Of a stretch of 64,000 nt of DNA, positions 6,148-13,365 are shown one piece after another. How positions within the stretch are numbered: the stretch's first letter is position 1; each line of letters opens with the position of its first letter. Below the pieces are notes generated by a model. It did not search any database. It had not been told where the DNA came from and was given only the letters and a program-made list of their open reading frames with translations. The DNA is from a virus: positions 1 through 64,000 of IMG/VR virus record IMGVR_UViG_3300044634_002252; one strand, 5' to 3'. Made by a program: the position numbers and the translations under genes.

Positions 6148-6348
6148 CTAAAATACCCCCCATTTAACCCTTAGCCAGAACCTCTCGTGGAGGTAATATA
6201 AAATGAAATTAATAAGGTTAGACACTATGGACAGGGAGGCAGCAACTTCCCAGCTTCCAGTCATTACATATCCAACCAGGAAAGTCACTACAACGGCTAT
6301 CAGCCTCCAGGTAATGGATTTAGCTAGCGAGCGTCTCTTACTTACCAT
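6148..6348 (-). CDS. DUF2061 small membrane protein
   Basis: It encodes 66 residues with the DUF2061 pattern: R-R-S-L-A-K-S-I-T-W-R, two hydrophobic segments and a terminal LYYLHERFW. It is more typical of the family than its paralogue at 5532-5735. It overlaps the upstream gene by 11 bases. Predicted to sit in the host inner membrane; role unknown. Confidence 0.85.
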   Translation of the reverse strand: MVSKRRSLAKSITWRLIAVVVTFLVGYVMTGSWEVAASLSIVSNLINFILYYLHERFWLRVKWGVF

Positions 6349-6547
6349 CTAGATCCCAGTCTCCAGCATACCCAAAGCATACCCCACCTGTAGTCATATC
6401 CCAGACAGCGATCTCTCCAAGCTGTAGATACTTTGTCTGGTTAGGAGACGTAATGTGGAACATCCACTTACCCTCTGGTATAGCAAACTCAGTATCAACA
6501 TCACTCATTAGGTTAATGTGTGTGTCCCTCTTAGCTGTTGCAAACAT
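6338..6547 (-). CDS. Small hypothetical protein
   Basis: It encodes 69 residues (MFATAKRDTHINLMSDVD), predicted mostly beta with alternating hydrophobics and GGVCFGYAGDWDLDGK at the end. It is packed between the 6549 gene and a DUF2061 gene and overlaps the latter. It is not recognised as a known family. Confidence 0.65.
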   Translation of the reverse strand: MFATAKRDTHINLMSDVDTEFAIPEGKWMFHITSPNQTKYLQLGEIAVWDMTTGGVCFGYAGDWDLDGK

Positions 6548-6548
6548 G

Positions 6549-6827
6549 CTAGAAGATAGTGTTTTCGTCTTCGGAGATTACGATAGGTACAATAATCTCC
6601 TTAATCTTATTAAGCATGATTACGTCTGTACCCTTGCCAGATTCCAATGCCCATTGGATATGCATATCTAGGATAGTCTGGATCCTTTCTCGCTCAGCCT
6701 CAGCACCTGTGTTAAATGCCTCTAGGGCATAGTTGTCTCTGTAGTCAGCAAACCCAGCATCGTACCCATTGGAGTAGTATCTATTAGCGTACTTCTCAAT
6801 CTTCTTGGTTATTTTTTTTATGTTCAT
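6549..6827 (-). CDS. Hypothetical protein, paralogue of 11598-11915
   Basis: It encodes 92 residues with a basic N-terminus (MNIKKITKKIEKYANRYY), a YSNGYDAGFADY segment and a helix ending MLNKIKEIIVPIVI. The 11598 protein matches it in layout (KIKEIIIPIKI and DTHIKWAMESGRG versus DMHIQWALESGKG). The ATG lies exactly 6 bases after a consensus -10 box, so the mRNA is probably leaderless. Function unknown. Confidence 0.75.
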   Translation of the reverse strand: MNIKKITKKIEKYANRYYSNGYDAGFADYRDNYALEAFNTGAEAERERIQTILDMHIQWALESGKGTDVIMLNKIKEIIVPIVISEDENTIF

Positions 6828-6833
6828 ATAACC

Positions 6834-6862
6834 ATTATACCTGGGACAGTAGAGAATGTCAA
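6834..6862 (-). promoter_or_regulatory. Full-consensus leaderless promoter for 6827
   Basis: TTGACA (6862-6857), 17-base spacer and TATAAT (6839-6834), then 6 bases to the ATG at 6827. The predicted transcript starts at the A of the start codon. Confidence 0.85.
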
Positions 6863-6901
6863 GACGGAGTCTTGTATTAATCTCTTATTTTCGCCGAACT
6901 C

Positions 6902-7660
6902 TTAGTTATTAGTTTCAATAATGCGAGTGTAGGTAATTTCGCTGTTACCGTTACCTTTGGCCCAGCCCTTAATAGAACGTATCTCGGTCCTGTCTCCTGG
7001 CTTACCGCCTGCGTGAATCATCTCATCGGGGCCTATGTAGATTCCGATGTGATAGGCGCTACCATAGCTTTGGTAATTAAAGGATACAAGGTCTCCGATC
7101 TTGGGCTCAGTTACTATAGCTCCAGACACTCTTTGAACAGAAGCTCTGTGCTCAAGGTCAACGCCAAGATGGGCATAGGTCCACTTAACAAGTCCTGAAC
7201 AATCCCAGGCTTCTGGAGTGGATCCACTAAAGACCCAGGGGGTTTTGCCAACCTGCTTCTTGACCAAGACTAAGGTTTCGTTTAATGTCTTAGTATCGCT
7301 GGCAACCTTCTCCAGCCTAGCAATCTCTGCTTCTAGCTCATCCTGCTTTTTTTCAGCATCGGACTTGAGCTTATCCTTTGCTGCCTTTTCCTGGGCCATC
7401 CAATCGACTGAGCCGACAAGGGGTGGATCTGAAGCCAGGACTGGCCCAACAGCCAGCTCTAGAGCCTTCACTGGCCCTGAGAAGATAACTTCCTTTGTTA
7501 CTGGAGAATCAATTATCGGTGTTGGTTTTGTTACTTGTGTTACTGGTTGTTCTTTGTTCGATGTTTCTGTGGTTTCTAGCATAGCTCCAAAAGCTACCCC
7601 AGTACCACTTGTAAGTAGCAATGCAATCATACCAATTGCGATGAACCTTTTTCTTTCCAT
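6902..7660 (-). CDS. Secreted NlpC/P60 peptidoglycan endopeptidase
   Basis: This 252-residue protein has an N-terminal signal or membrane anchor (basic MERKR then a hydrophobic run to about residue 26). A Thr/Pro-rich linker and a coiled coil (about 88-125) follow, then an NlpC/P60 domain. The catalytic residues are visible: Cys154 in DCSGLV, His204 in YHIGIY and a third polar His216 in MIHAGG. Such enzymes cut gamma-D-Glu to diamino-acid bonds in peptidoglycan. AAGGAGG precedes the start. Its role could be lysis or virion release; the architecture resembles host RipA-type enzymes. Confidence 0.88.
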   Translation of the reverse strand: MERKRFIAIGMIALLLTSGTGVAFGAMLETTETSNKEQPVTQVTKPTPIIDSPVTKEVIFSGPVKALELAVGPVLASDPPLVGSVDWMAQEKAAKDKLKSDAEKKQDELEAEIARLEKVASDTKTLNETLVLVKKQVGKTPWVFSGSTPEAWDCSGLVKWTYAHLGVDLEHRASVQRVSGAIVTEPKIGDLVSFNYQSYGSAYHIGIYIGPDEMIHAGGKPGDRTEIRSIKGWAKGNGNSEITYTRIIETNN

Positions 7661-7800
7661 TTGGCGACCTCCTTATTTATTTCTTGGTCGTTTATTGTTA
7701 GCGGGGGGTTCCCCTATTAAATTATAAACCCTCGTGGTTGAATAAATCCAGTCCAAAAGGGATACTACTATTTTACCACGAATTATGCAAAAATGGCATA
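7661..7800 (-). promoter_or_regulatory. Long leader and promoter of the NlpC/P60 gene
   Basis: An extended -10 (TGG-TAAAAT) lies at 7778-7770 on the minus strand, giving a leader of about 100 bases. It holds TCGTGGT/ACCACGA arms (7732-7738 and 7775-7781) flanking the promoter and a GGGG-AA-CCCC hairpin at about 7703-7714. Post-transcriptional control is possible but unproven. Confidence 0.5.
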
Positions 7801-8055
7801 TTACTTGGTGCTATCCTTCACCTTTGGCTTTAGGGTTTTAACTCTCTTTAGCCAAGGCTTTTCCGAATATCTAGCCCACTCATAGATAAAGATACAAACT
7901 GCAATAAGAAGCCCTAGTGAACCAGACTGTACAATGTAGTAGGTGCTTGGATCAATTAGATAGGTTTCCCATGGGAAGCTGTATGCTACTACTGGGAAGG
8001 CAATGATATTACCAAATACCACGGCAATTACAATACTCTTGTAAACGTTTTTCAT
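7801..8055 (-). CDS. Small two-helix membrane protein
   Basis: It encodes 84 residues with hydrophobic helices at about 8-27 and 41-61 and a basic C-terminus (KRVKTLKPKVKDSTK). AAGGAG precedes the start, and a consensus promoter lies at 8087-8115. The layout is compatible with a class II holin or other small phage membrane protein. Its position next to the NlpC/P60 gene favours a lysis-related role, but this is inference. Confidence 0.65.
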   Translation of the reverse strand: MKNVYKSIVIAVVFGNIIAFPVVAYSFPWETYLIDPSTYYIVQSGSLGLLIAVCIFIYEWARYSEKPWLKRVKTLKPKVKDSTK

Positions 8056-8086
8056 TTGTTCTCCTTGTTATAAAATCTTATCTACC

Positions 8087-8115
8087 ATTATACAGGGGCT
8101 ACTAGAGGATGTCAA
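8087..8115 (-). promoter_or_regulatory. Consensus promoter for 8055
   Basis: TTGACA (8115-8110), 17-base spacer and TATAAT (8092-8087) on the minus strand; the short leader contains AAGGAG. Confidence 0.85.
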
Positions 8116-8166
8116 GTGCTTGCACTTGTATTTAGCTCTATTTACCGCCGAACTTTATGGCGAATC

Positions 8167-9213
8167 TTAGCCAGTTTTTCTTGTAGCCTTTGTAACAGAA
8201 GTTTGCCTCAAACTCCTATTTGTTGGACGTTGGACATTAGCGATGAAGTCTTCAAACTTTTCCAACTCTTGAGACTGACGGTCCTGTAGCCATTCGGCCC
8301 TGGCCCTGGCAGCTTCACTGTAAGCCTGATAGTTGCTCTCTATAAGCTCTATTCCCCTAGCTGTTTCTTCTACGCTCGGACTAACCAAAACTGCCGCCTC
8401 TCCAATGCCCTCACGAACATGGGGGGTATCTACGTGAACGCAAGGTATTCCATAGCCAGCTGCCTCAATCGCAGACATTCCATAAGTTTCATACCTGGAT
8501 GGTACTAACAATATTCTTGTTTGCTCAAAATATTTATATACTTCTTCTGGTGGGACCCTGGGGTGCAGCTCTAAATTAGGTATTTCAGATGCTATTTCTT
8601 CTAAATCAGCAAGGCCGTGTGTTGGCTCAGCAGGCGATCTAACAACAATAAATCTTTTGTTGGGATATCTTTTTGCTAGCTCAATCACTACATTGATACC
8701 TTTGTTCAATAAAGAAGATAATACAGTATATGCATCACCATTAGTACTAATACTGTTAGGGATTTTGCTAATAGGTGGATGAAGGACTATGGCGTTTGGT
8801 TCTCCCCACTCTTTTGCAGAAGCCTCAGTATTGTATATGGCATAGTCGGCCTGAATAACTGCTTGCCTAATGCTTCTTCCATACTTTGGTGGGGCATGGA
8901 CGTTTATAATAGAGATGGCTCCCGCTGCTCTAGCGGCTAGCACTGCAGGAAGGGAGAGTTCGCTTTGACCTATTACAACTCTTGCATTAAGTTGCTTAAG
9001 CTGTTCGGCAATTGGCCCTGGACTTGAATTAATGTTTAGAACATTTGGAGTGTTTACTTGTTTTACCTTTACGCCCTCGAAAGAGTAGTCTTTTTCTGTA
9101 CTAGTAAGAACAACAACTTCTTCTTTTAATGATGCCAAAGTTCTATGTAGAGATACTTCTCCGCCCATGTTCCAAAGTGGAGGGTATCCATGAGATATTC
9201 CAACAATGGTCAT
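8167..9213 (-). CDS. GT4-family glycosyltransferase
   Basis: This 348-residue protein has the GT-B two-Rossmann layout. The N-terminus has GYPPLWNMGGEVSLHR, and the C-terminal half has the GT4 nucleotide-sugar motif LLVPSRYETYGMSAIEAAGYGIP with the E-x7-E pattern. It overlaps the FkbM methyltransferase by one base and forms a three-gene operon with it and a second glycosyltransferase. It probably transfers a sugar to a surface polymer or virion protein; the acceptor is unknown. Confidence 0.85.
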   Translation of the reverse strand: MTIVGISHGYPPLWNMGGEVSLHRTLASLKEEVVVLTSTEKDYSFEGVKVKQVNTPNVLNINSSPGPIAEQLKQLNARVVIGQSELSLPAVLAARAAGAISIINVHAPPKYGRSIRQAVIQADYAIYNTEASAKEWGEPNAIVLHPPISKIPNSISTNGDAYTVLSSLLNKGINVVIELAKRYPNKRFIVVRSPAEPTHGLADLEEIASEIPNLELHPRVPPEEVYKYFEQTRILLVPSRYETYGMSAIEAAGYGIPCVHVDTPHVREGIGEAAVLVSPSVEETARGIELIESNYQAYSEAARARAEWLQDRQSQELEKFEDFIANVQRPTNRSLRQTSVTKATRKTG

Positions 9214-9869
9214 TAGCTTTTATACCTTTCATGTCTTGTATTTATCCAAATTTGGTCTTGAAGGCTCCATCCCCACTGATAGCTAACGTTTGCCAAAGAA
9301 AATCCAAGATCTTGCATGACATTCATAACTTTTAAATTATTTGAAGGCTCTCCCCAAGCTTTTCTTTCTGGGGTTTCAGTCTCTATGTGAGCCAAAAGAA
9401 CATCATGCATCCTTTCACCCATACCAGAAATAACTGGGACAGACTGACCTTCAACATCAATTTTTAAAATGTCTATGGTTCCTGAAGGGATAATTATATC
9501 TAGTCTGGTTACTGGAACAGTAATTATTGCGTTTGGTGTTGCATAAGCAGTTTGTCTTTCCATCATTAAAGAAGATGATCCAGAAAACTCTTCTTCCGTC
9601 ATTTCAACAAACTTAGAGCTTCCGACAAAGTCAGATACTGCTGTAGCAAAAACTAAAAAGTTTGGATATTTTTCTTGGATAGCTTCGGCTGCGTTCTTTC
9701 TTGCTTCTACACAAATAACCTGAACATCTTCTTTAGCAGGCAGCCTTTCTAAAATCCATTGTGCATCATCGCCATCTCTAGATCCTGCGTCAACAATCTT
9801 AGAAATTGGGCCGTCAAAATACTTTTGATATTCTTCAACAATAGGCTGAAGCCAAATGCCACTATCCAT
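9213..9869 (-). CDS. FkbM-family SAM-dependent methyltransferase
   Basis: This 218-residue protein has the SAM motif KIVDAGSRDGDD (about residues 24-35) and acidic VEARKN. It also has the FkbM signature LDIIIPSGTIDILKIDVEGQSVPVISGM. FkbM enzymes O-methylate sugars or small molecules. It lies between two glycosyltransferase genes with 1- and 8-base overlaps, which suggests methylation of the sugar they add. Confidence 0.85.
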   Translation of the reverse strand: MDSGIWLQPIVEEYQKYFDGPISKIVDAGSRDGDDAQWILERLPAKEDVQVICVEARKNAAEAIQEKYPNFLVFATAVSDFVGSSKFVEMTEEEFSGSSSLMMERQTAYATPNAIITVPVTRLDIIIPSGTIDILKIDVEGQSVPVISGMGERMHDVLLAHIETETPERKAWGEPSNNLKVMNVMQDLGFSLANVSYQWGWSLQDQIWINTRHERYKS

Positions 9870-10542
9870 TATTATTTCTCAAGGCTTGTTTAGCAATCTG
9901 CAAGCCCTCTCCGTCTCTCCAAGTTTCAAATGCTAGCCTATCATCTTCACGTTTTTTCTTATCGTTTGCTTCTTGATAAGTCTTGTCGTCAGGGGCTGCT
10001 TTGTTCCAACGATGTAGGTGGCTTAGTTTTACCTCTGGAAGATAAATAAACTCAGTTAGCTTTCCTAGCTCTCTCCAGGCATTGTCAAGAAATAGATGTC
10101 TGCTTGTTGGCAGTCCTAGCCAACCCAAACGACGGTACATCTCCATAGGAACCACAACGTGTGTTGGCAGATCTTGACCGTGCAAGTGCTCTAATCCATC
10201 ACTACCGTATACCACACCAAGCTCAGGAAGGGCTTTTACCATTGCTTCATCCCATCCAACTGTTTCTGGAAGAACATCATCTCCGAGAATCGCAACGTGC
10301 GTAAAGTCTTCTCTAGAGGCTATTTCTGCCAATTCATTTAAAGATGCTGTAAAGAATATTCTTGGGCCAGTGAAATACCTAACTTTTTCCAGGGCTGGAT
10401 AGGCAGACTTATCATCTTGGTCTATTCTTGCAAGAATTTCGTAATCTAATTTACAGGTTTCTTTTACAGCTTTTGCAAGTCTTTCTAGGTTGTGTGGTCT
10501 GCCACGTGTGGGCACGGTAATTGCCAATTTAATTTTAGTCAT
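9862..10542 (-). CDS. GT-A (GT2-like) glycosyltransferase
   Basis: This 226-residue protein begins KLAITVPTRGRPHNLERL, the usual GT2 start. It has RIDQDDKS and AILGDDVLPETVGWDEAM as candidate nucleotide-sugar and metal-binding regions. It heads the operon with the FkbM methyltransferase and the GT4 enzyme. The ATG lies exactly 6 bases after TGG-TATACT, so the message is probably leaderless. It is divergent from the 10590 micro-gene with a 47-base gap. Confidence 0.82.
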   Translation of the reverse strand: MTKIKLAITVPTRGRPHNLERLAKAVKETCKLDYEILARIDQDDKSAYPALEKVRYFTGPRIFFTASLNELAEIASREDFTHVAILGDDVLPETVGWDEAMVKALPELGVVYGSDGLEHLHGQDLPTHVVVPMEMYRRLGWLGLPTSRHLFLDNAWRELGKLTEFIYLPEVKLSHLHRWNKAAPDDKTYQEANDKKKREDDRLAFETWRDGEGLQIAKQALRNNNG

Positions 10543-10548
10543 ATTTTC

Positions 10549-10557
10549 AGTATACCA
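10549..10557 (-). promoter_or_regulatory. Extended -10, leaderless promoter for 10542
   Basis: TGG-TATACT on the minus strand, 6 bases before the ATG at 10542. It is divergent from the plus-strand extended -10 at 10575-10583. Confidence 0.7.
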
Positions 10558-10574
10558 TGGTCCTTTCAGCTTTA

Positions 10575-10583
10575 TGCTATAAT
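10575..10583 (+). promoter_or_regulatory. Extended -10, leaderless promoter for 10590
   Basis: TGC-TATAAT is a perfect extended -10 ending 6 bases before the ATG at 10590. Confidence 0.75.
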
Positions 10584-10589
10584 TTACCT

Positions 10590-10703
10590 ATGTCAGGTAA
10601 GAAAACTAAGGGCGAACGTAATTCAAATCGCCAGAACGGCAAGGCTCAAAAGAAGCATCCTAAAATGTTTGACCCAGCCAAGCGTCGTTTGGTCAAAGCT
10701 TAA
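10590..10703 (+). CDS. 37-residue strongly basic micro-protein
   Basis: The sequence MSGKKTKGERNSNRQNGKA continues to PAKRRLVKA. About a third of residues are Lys or Arg, and no hydrophobic core is visible. The perfect extended -10 box 6 bases from the ATG is the main support. A nucleic-acid-binding or host-takeover role is possible but not shown. Its stop overlaps by 3 bases the stop region of the opposite-strand 10700-10798 frame. Confidence 0.6.
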   Translation: MSGKKTKGERNSNRQNGKAQKKHPKMFDPAKRRLVKA

Positions 10704-10798
10704 TCTATTAGAATCTCTTCTAAAATTTCAGCCAGTTCAAGATCTTCAAGGTCTTTGTCTGTATAGCCTTCAGCGTGTAGGCTTGCCATTTTAGCCAT
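10700..10798 (-). CDS. 32-residue acidic micro-protein
   Basis: The frame MAKMASLHAEGYTDKDLEDLELAEILEEILID would form one acidic amphipathic helix. It follows the 10813 gene on the same strand with a 14-base gap and ends tail-to-tail with the basic 10590 gene. Coding is plausible because it fills the only gap between the two genes, but the ribosome site is weak (AGAGATG). Confidence 0.4.
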   Translation of the reverse strand: MAKMASLHAEGYTDKDLEDLELAEILEEILID

Positions 10799-10812
10799 GG
10801 TGCATCTCTTTT

Positions 10813-11034
10813 CTAAACCTTAGCATCTTCTCTCCAATGTAAATAAGATCTAATATACACTGCAGCGTAGGCTACAGCAGATACTATAAATCCATACTGC
10901 TCTGTAATGATAGCATATGCTACCCAAAGAGTTTCATTAAACAAGAGGACAAGCCAGCCCCAAATGGTTTTCTTTCCAACAAAGTAAATGCCAGATACAC
11001 CAATGGCAGCGAGAATCCATGACCAATACTCCAC
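10813..11034 (-). CDS. Small PnuC-like membrane protein
   Basis: It encodes 73 residues with three short hydrophobic segments (about 5-22, 26-43 and 48-63). The KKTIWGWLVLLFNETLWVAYAI segment resembles small PnuC-like proteins often found in actinophages. It is far too short to be a full NMN transporter. It sits downstream of another small membrane-compatible gene. Role unknown. Confidence 0.65.
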   Translation of the reverse strand: MEYWSWILAAIGVSGIYFVGKKTIWGWLVLLFNETLWVAYAIITEQYGFIVSAVAYAAVYIRSYLHWREDAKV

Positions 11035-11036
11035 GG

Positions 11037-11231
11037 CTACCCCTTATGCCAGATCTCTACACCCATGAACAGGTTGAAGATTTCAAGACTAATAGATCTA
11101 TCATAGAAATTGACTGCAGCAGCAATTCCCCAATGATCTGTTCTACCTGCGTATATGCAAATAGTATTAAAGATTACGATGGACCCAGAAAGTCCCCAGG
11201 AACTTTTGTCAAATCTAATCCACTTGCTCAT
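11037..11231 (-). CDS. Small hypothetical protein
   Basis: It encodes 64 residues with a central hydrophobic stretch (SGSIVIFNTICIYAG) and ends in VEIWHKG. It overlaps the upstream gene by 4 bases and is followed 2 bases later by the PnuC-like gene. A single membrane pass is possible. No family is recognised. Confidence 0.6.
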   Translation of the reverse strand: MSKWIRFDKSSWGLSGSIVIFNTICIYAGRTDHWGIAAAVNFYDRSISLEIFNLFMGVEIWHKG

Positions 11232-11581
11232 TTTATAATCTCCCTTATTTTAGCAAACATAGTTTCTTGATATAGCGGTGTTCTTGTTGCATGAGACTGA
11301 TCCTCTAGTTTTTTGATACCTTGCAAAATCCTATATCGCTCATCCAATGTTCCAGCCTGGTATCCAAGATTATAATCTTCCATGTCATCATCGTCCAAGA
11401 AGCTGTCGTCGTCAAACATATCTTCATCGATAGCATCTAAAACTGGCAAAAGATAGCCACCACCACGAAGGTAGTCGTCTCCACCATCGATAAAGGATTT
11501 ACCACACTTACACTTTACAAAGTCATGCCTATGCTTAGACTCTATGATGTCCTCACACTCTAAACACTGGCCCCTACTCAT
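11228..11581 (-). CDS. Zinc-ribbon protein with acidic middle and C-terminal helix
   Basis: The 117 residues start with a zinc-ribbon-like head: CLEC, then IESKHRHDF, then CKCGKSFIDGG (Cys at about 6, 9, 24 and 26). This pattern is known from conserved phage proteins of unknown function. A run of 12 acidic residues follows. The C-terminus (LGYQAGTLDERYRILQGIKKL and FAKIREIIK) resembles the C-terminal part of the 6549 and 11598 proteins. Confidence 0.7.
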   Translation of the reverse strand: MSRGQCLECEDIIESKHRHDFVKCKCGKSFIDGGDDYLRGGGYLLPVLDAIDEDMFDDDSFLDDDDMEDYNLGYQAGTLDERYRILQGIKKLEDQSHATRTPLYQETMFAKIREIIK

Positions 11582-11597
11582 ACCACTACTTCGCTAT

Positions 11598-11915
11598 CTA
11601 AAAACCGTCTTTTTCCAAAGACTCTTGGTATGCTTCTTCTGAGTAGTCTATCTTTATTGGAATTATAATTTCTTTAATTTTAGATAGTGTGATGGCTTCG
11701 CCGCCTCGTCCAGATTCCATAGCCCACTTGATGTGAGTATCTAAAATAAACTGTATTCTTGACTGCTCAGCTGAGATTCCCTCAGAAAACTTCTCTGGAT
11801 CCTGCTCTAGCAGATTAGCAGCCTCATAGCCAGTGTCATAGCCATCGTTCCAGCCATCCTGGTATGAGCTAAGTACTTCTTGCTTTATTAGCTTCTTTAT
11901 TTTTTTTATTCCCAT
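11598..11915 (-). CDS. Hypothetical protein, paralogue of 6549-6827
   Basis: It encodes 105 residues (MGIKKIKKLIKQEVLSS) with YQDGWNDGYDTGYEAA, ILDTHIKWAMESGRGG and LSKIKEIIIPIKI. These match the 6549 protein segment by segment, so a gene duplication is likely. The ATG is 6 bases after a TAAAAT -10 box with a consensus -35 (leaderless). Function unknown. Confidence 0.75.
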   Translation of the reverse strand: MGIKKIKKLIKQEVLSSYQDGWNDGYDTGYEAANLLEQDPEKFSEGISAEQSRIQFILDTHIKWAMESGRGGEAITLSKIKEIIIPIKIDYSEEAYQESLEKDGF

Positions 11916-11921
11916 AAATAT

Positions 11922-11950
11922 ATTTTATACTAAAGGAAGCAGGTTGTCAA
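11922..11950 (-). promoter_or_regulatory. Leaderless promoter for 11915
   Basis: TTGACA (11950-11945), 17-base spacer and TAAAAT (11927-11922), then 6 bases to the ATG at 11915. Confidence 0.8.
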
Positions 11951-12522
11951 GGCTTTTTGGGAAACTGAGAGATCCAATAAACAGTCTTATCAGTCATTCC
12001 TGCCCAGGCTGACCAGTTCTTTCCACCATCAGACATCTGATATGCAATCTCAGCATTACGAACTGGATCAAATAGATCCTTGTTTGATTCTAGCTCATAC
12101 TTTTCTAGCCTAGCAGGACCTAGACTGCCAATCATATTAATCTGGAATAGTCCATAGGAGTTGTCCCCCGTATCACTGTTTTTATTATGTGATCTTGGCC
12201 TGCCAGTAGATTCCTTCATGGCTACCGCCCAAGCCTGGACCAATGCCTCTCCATGAAATCCAACGCTAGATAACATATCCCTCAAATCTACTGGAGAAAG
12301 CTGTTCATTTCTGGCATAGTCTTTTTTTTCAACCTCAACAATCTTGACACTCTCAAGCCTTGTAAAGCTAGGTGATACAGCCTCTGACGATATGCTCAAG
12401 TTTTGAGTATTGCTAGTATTATCTAGCATGGTTAGGCTAGTGATAACCATAAAAGCTATTCCAAGCAAAGAGTACGTGATAATTTTTTTAACAGGCTTAT
12501 CGCCTTCTACTTTATTAAACAT
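11947..12522 (-). CDS. Membrane-anchored lytic transglycosylase-like protein
   Basis: The start MFNKVEGDKPVKKI at 12522 gives 191 residues with one hydrophobic segment at about 13-32 (signal anchor). A linker then leads to a lysozyme/SLT-like domain: ALVQAWAVAMKESTG with candidate catalytic Glu104, SYGLFQINM, and a C-terminal NAEIAYQMS/WSAWAG region. Such enzymes cleave the MurNAc-GlcNAc bond. The frame is open further upstream, but that part overlaps the divergent promoter and is hydrophobic nonsense. It is the second of three wall hydrolases here. Confidence 0.82.
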   Translation of the reverse strand: MFNKVEGDKPVKKIITYSLLGIAFMVITSLTMLDNTSNTQNLSISSEAVSPSFTRLESVKIVEVEKKDYARNEQLSPVDLRDMLSSVGFHGEALVQAWAVAMKESTGRPRSHNKNSDTGDNSYGLFQINMIGSLGPARLEKYELESNKDLFDPVRNAEIAYQMSDGGKNWSAWAGMTDKTVYWISQFPKKP

Positions 12523-12528
12523 AACGTT

Positions 12529-12558
12529 AATTGTACACACAAAACAACAACCTGTCAA
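12529..12558 (-). promoter_or_regulatory. Consensus promoter for 12522
   Basis: On the minus strand, TTGACA (12558-12553), 17-base spacer and TACAAT (12535-12530). The ATG lies 7 bases after the -10, so the leader is absent or one base long. Confidence 0.8.
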
Positions 12559-12568
12559 GAGCTTGACA
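12553..12568 (+). promoter_or_regulatory. Palindrome formed by two back-to-back -35 boxes
   Basis: TGTCAAG-AG-CTTGACA is an inverted repeat with 7-bp arms. Its left arm is the -35 of the leftward 12522 promoter and its right arm the -35 of the rightward 12598 promoter. The two genes therefore share a 16-bp element that could act as a common operator. Confidence 0.65.
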
Positions 12569-12591
12569 TTATCACCAAGTTTTGCTATTAT
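12563..12591 (+). promoter_or_regulatory. Leaderless consensus promoter for 12598
   Basis: TTGACA (12563-12568), 17-base spacer and TATTAT (12586-12591, preceded by TGC), then 6 bases to the ATG at 12598. Confidence 0.85.
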
Positions 12592-12597
12592 GTAGCT

Positions 12598-12765
12598 ATG
12601 AAAGAATATGATAAAGAAAAAGTGCTGTTTGTAGAGGGTGCTAAAGAAGACCTTCAAATATTCCTTGCCACTGCTGGCAGAGATACTACAGAAAAAGAAT
12701 TAGAGGCTTGGCAAGTTGGTTACTTAGCTGGTGTCAATCGAGCGATGGGGATCCGTGGTGTCTAG
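12598..12765 (+). CDS. Small hypothetical protein, first of a tandem pair
   Basis: It encodes 55 residues (MKEYDKEKVLFVEGAKE) with TEKELEAWQVGYLAGVN near the end. The next gene carries TEKEVRAWQAGYVAGVN at the equivalent place, so the two arose by tandem duplication. The start is at the predicted transcription start of a near-perfect promoter (leaderless). Function unknown. Confidence 0.75.
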   Translation: MKEYDKEKVLFVEGAKEDLQIFLATAGRDTTEKELEAWQVGYLAGVNRAMGIRGV

Positions 12766-12928
12766 GCAGCATAGGCGCAAGGCTGTACGAGAAACCAAAG
12801 TCCTTGTAGAGAAAGCAAAGAAAGCTATGGCTATTTGGATGACTAGCCTTGAAGAGATTCCAACAGAAAAAGAAGTTCGTGCATGGCAGGCTGGGTATGT
12901 TGCAGGGGTAAATCAACATGACAACTAA
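12758..12928 (+). CDS. Small hypothetical protein, second of a tandem pair
   Basis: It encodes 56 residues from GTG at 12758 (an earlier in-frame GTG at 12731 would overlap more of the previous gene). It has a basic N-terminus (SRQHRRKAVRETKVL) and TEKEVRAWQAGYVAGVN, matching its upstream neighbour. It overlaps the previous stop by 8 bases and the next start by 11. Function unknown. Confidence 0.65.
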   Translation: MSRQHRRKAVRETKVLVEKAKKAMAIWMTSLEEIPTEKEVRAWQAGYVAGVNQHDN

Positions 12929-13328
12929 CTTCCAAGCTGAGTCCACTATATCTGGCAACAAGTTTGAGGATATAGTTTTGAACGATTTAAAAAGAATGGG
13001 CTTTAAGAATATTCAAAAAAGAATAGTCCTAGAAGATCTTGGAATTGAAGCTGACTTTGGTCACAAGAGCTATGCTGGCAATCAGGTTTATGTTGAAGCA
13101 AAGGGTGGCGAAGCTGGCTACAAGAAAAGACCAGGGGCCAGAAGAACTGACAGTGTAAAAAAAGCAATAGCAAATGGAGCCTTAATTAAGTCGCAGTATC
13201 CAGATGCTCAGTTTGTTATATATTTTTCCGAACTCCCCAAGCATGGCAGCTTTTCTCATAAGATGATTAAGAATGCCATTATTGCTGGCTATGTAGATGC
13301 GGTTAGGTATCTAATTAATCTCAAGTAA
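12918..13328 (+). CDS. Putative PD-(D/E)xK endonuclease
   Basis: This 136-residue protein has a restriction-endonuclease-like core. KFEDIVLNDLKRMGF is followed by LGIEADFGH with the candidate catalytic Asp, then QVYVEAKGGE carrying the E-x-K. A basic helix (KKRPGARRTDSVKKAI) follows. The layout fits small single-domain nucleases such as resolvases or VSR/DUF-type enzymes. The phage role is unknown; recombination or host DNA degradation is possible. Confidence 0.7.
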   Translation: MTTNFQAESTISGNKFEDIVLNDLKRMGFKNIQKRIVLEDLGIEADFGHKSYAGNQVYVEAKGGEAGYKKRPGARRTDSVKKAIANGALIKSQYPDAQFVIYFSELPKHGSFSHKMIKNAIIAGYVDAVRYLINLK

Positions 13329-13365
13329 GCTTACCACTCTGAGTCAGGGCACTTGGAATGTGGTA

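Noticed and set aside
12523-12657. N-terminal extension of the transglycosylase
   Set aside because: It would run through the divergent promoter and lacks a ribosome site; the Met at 12522 has the proper promoter distance.
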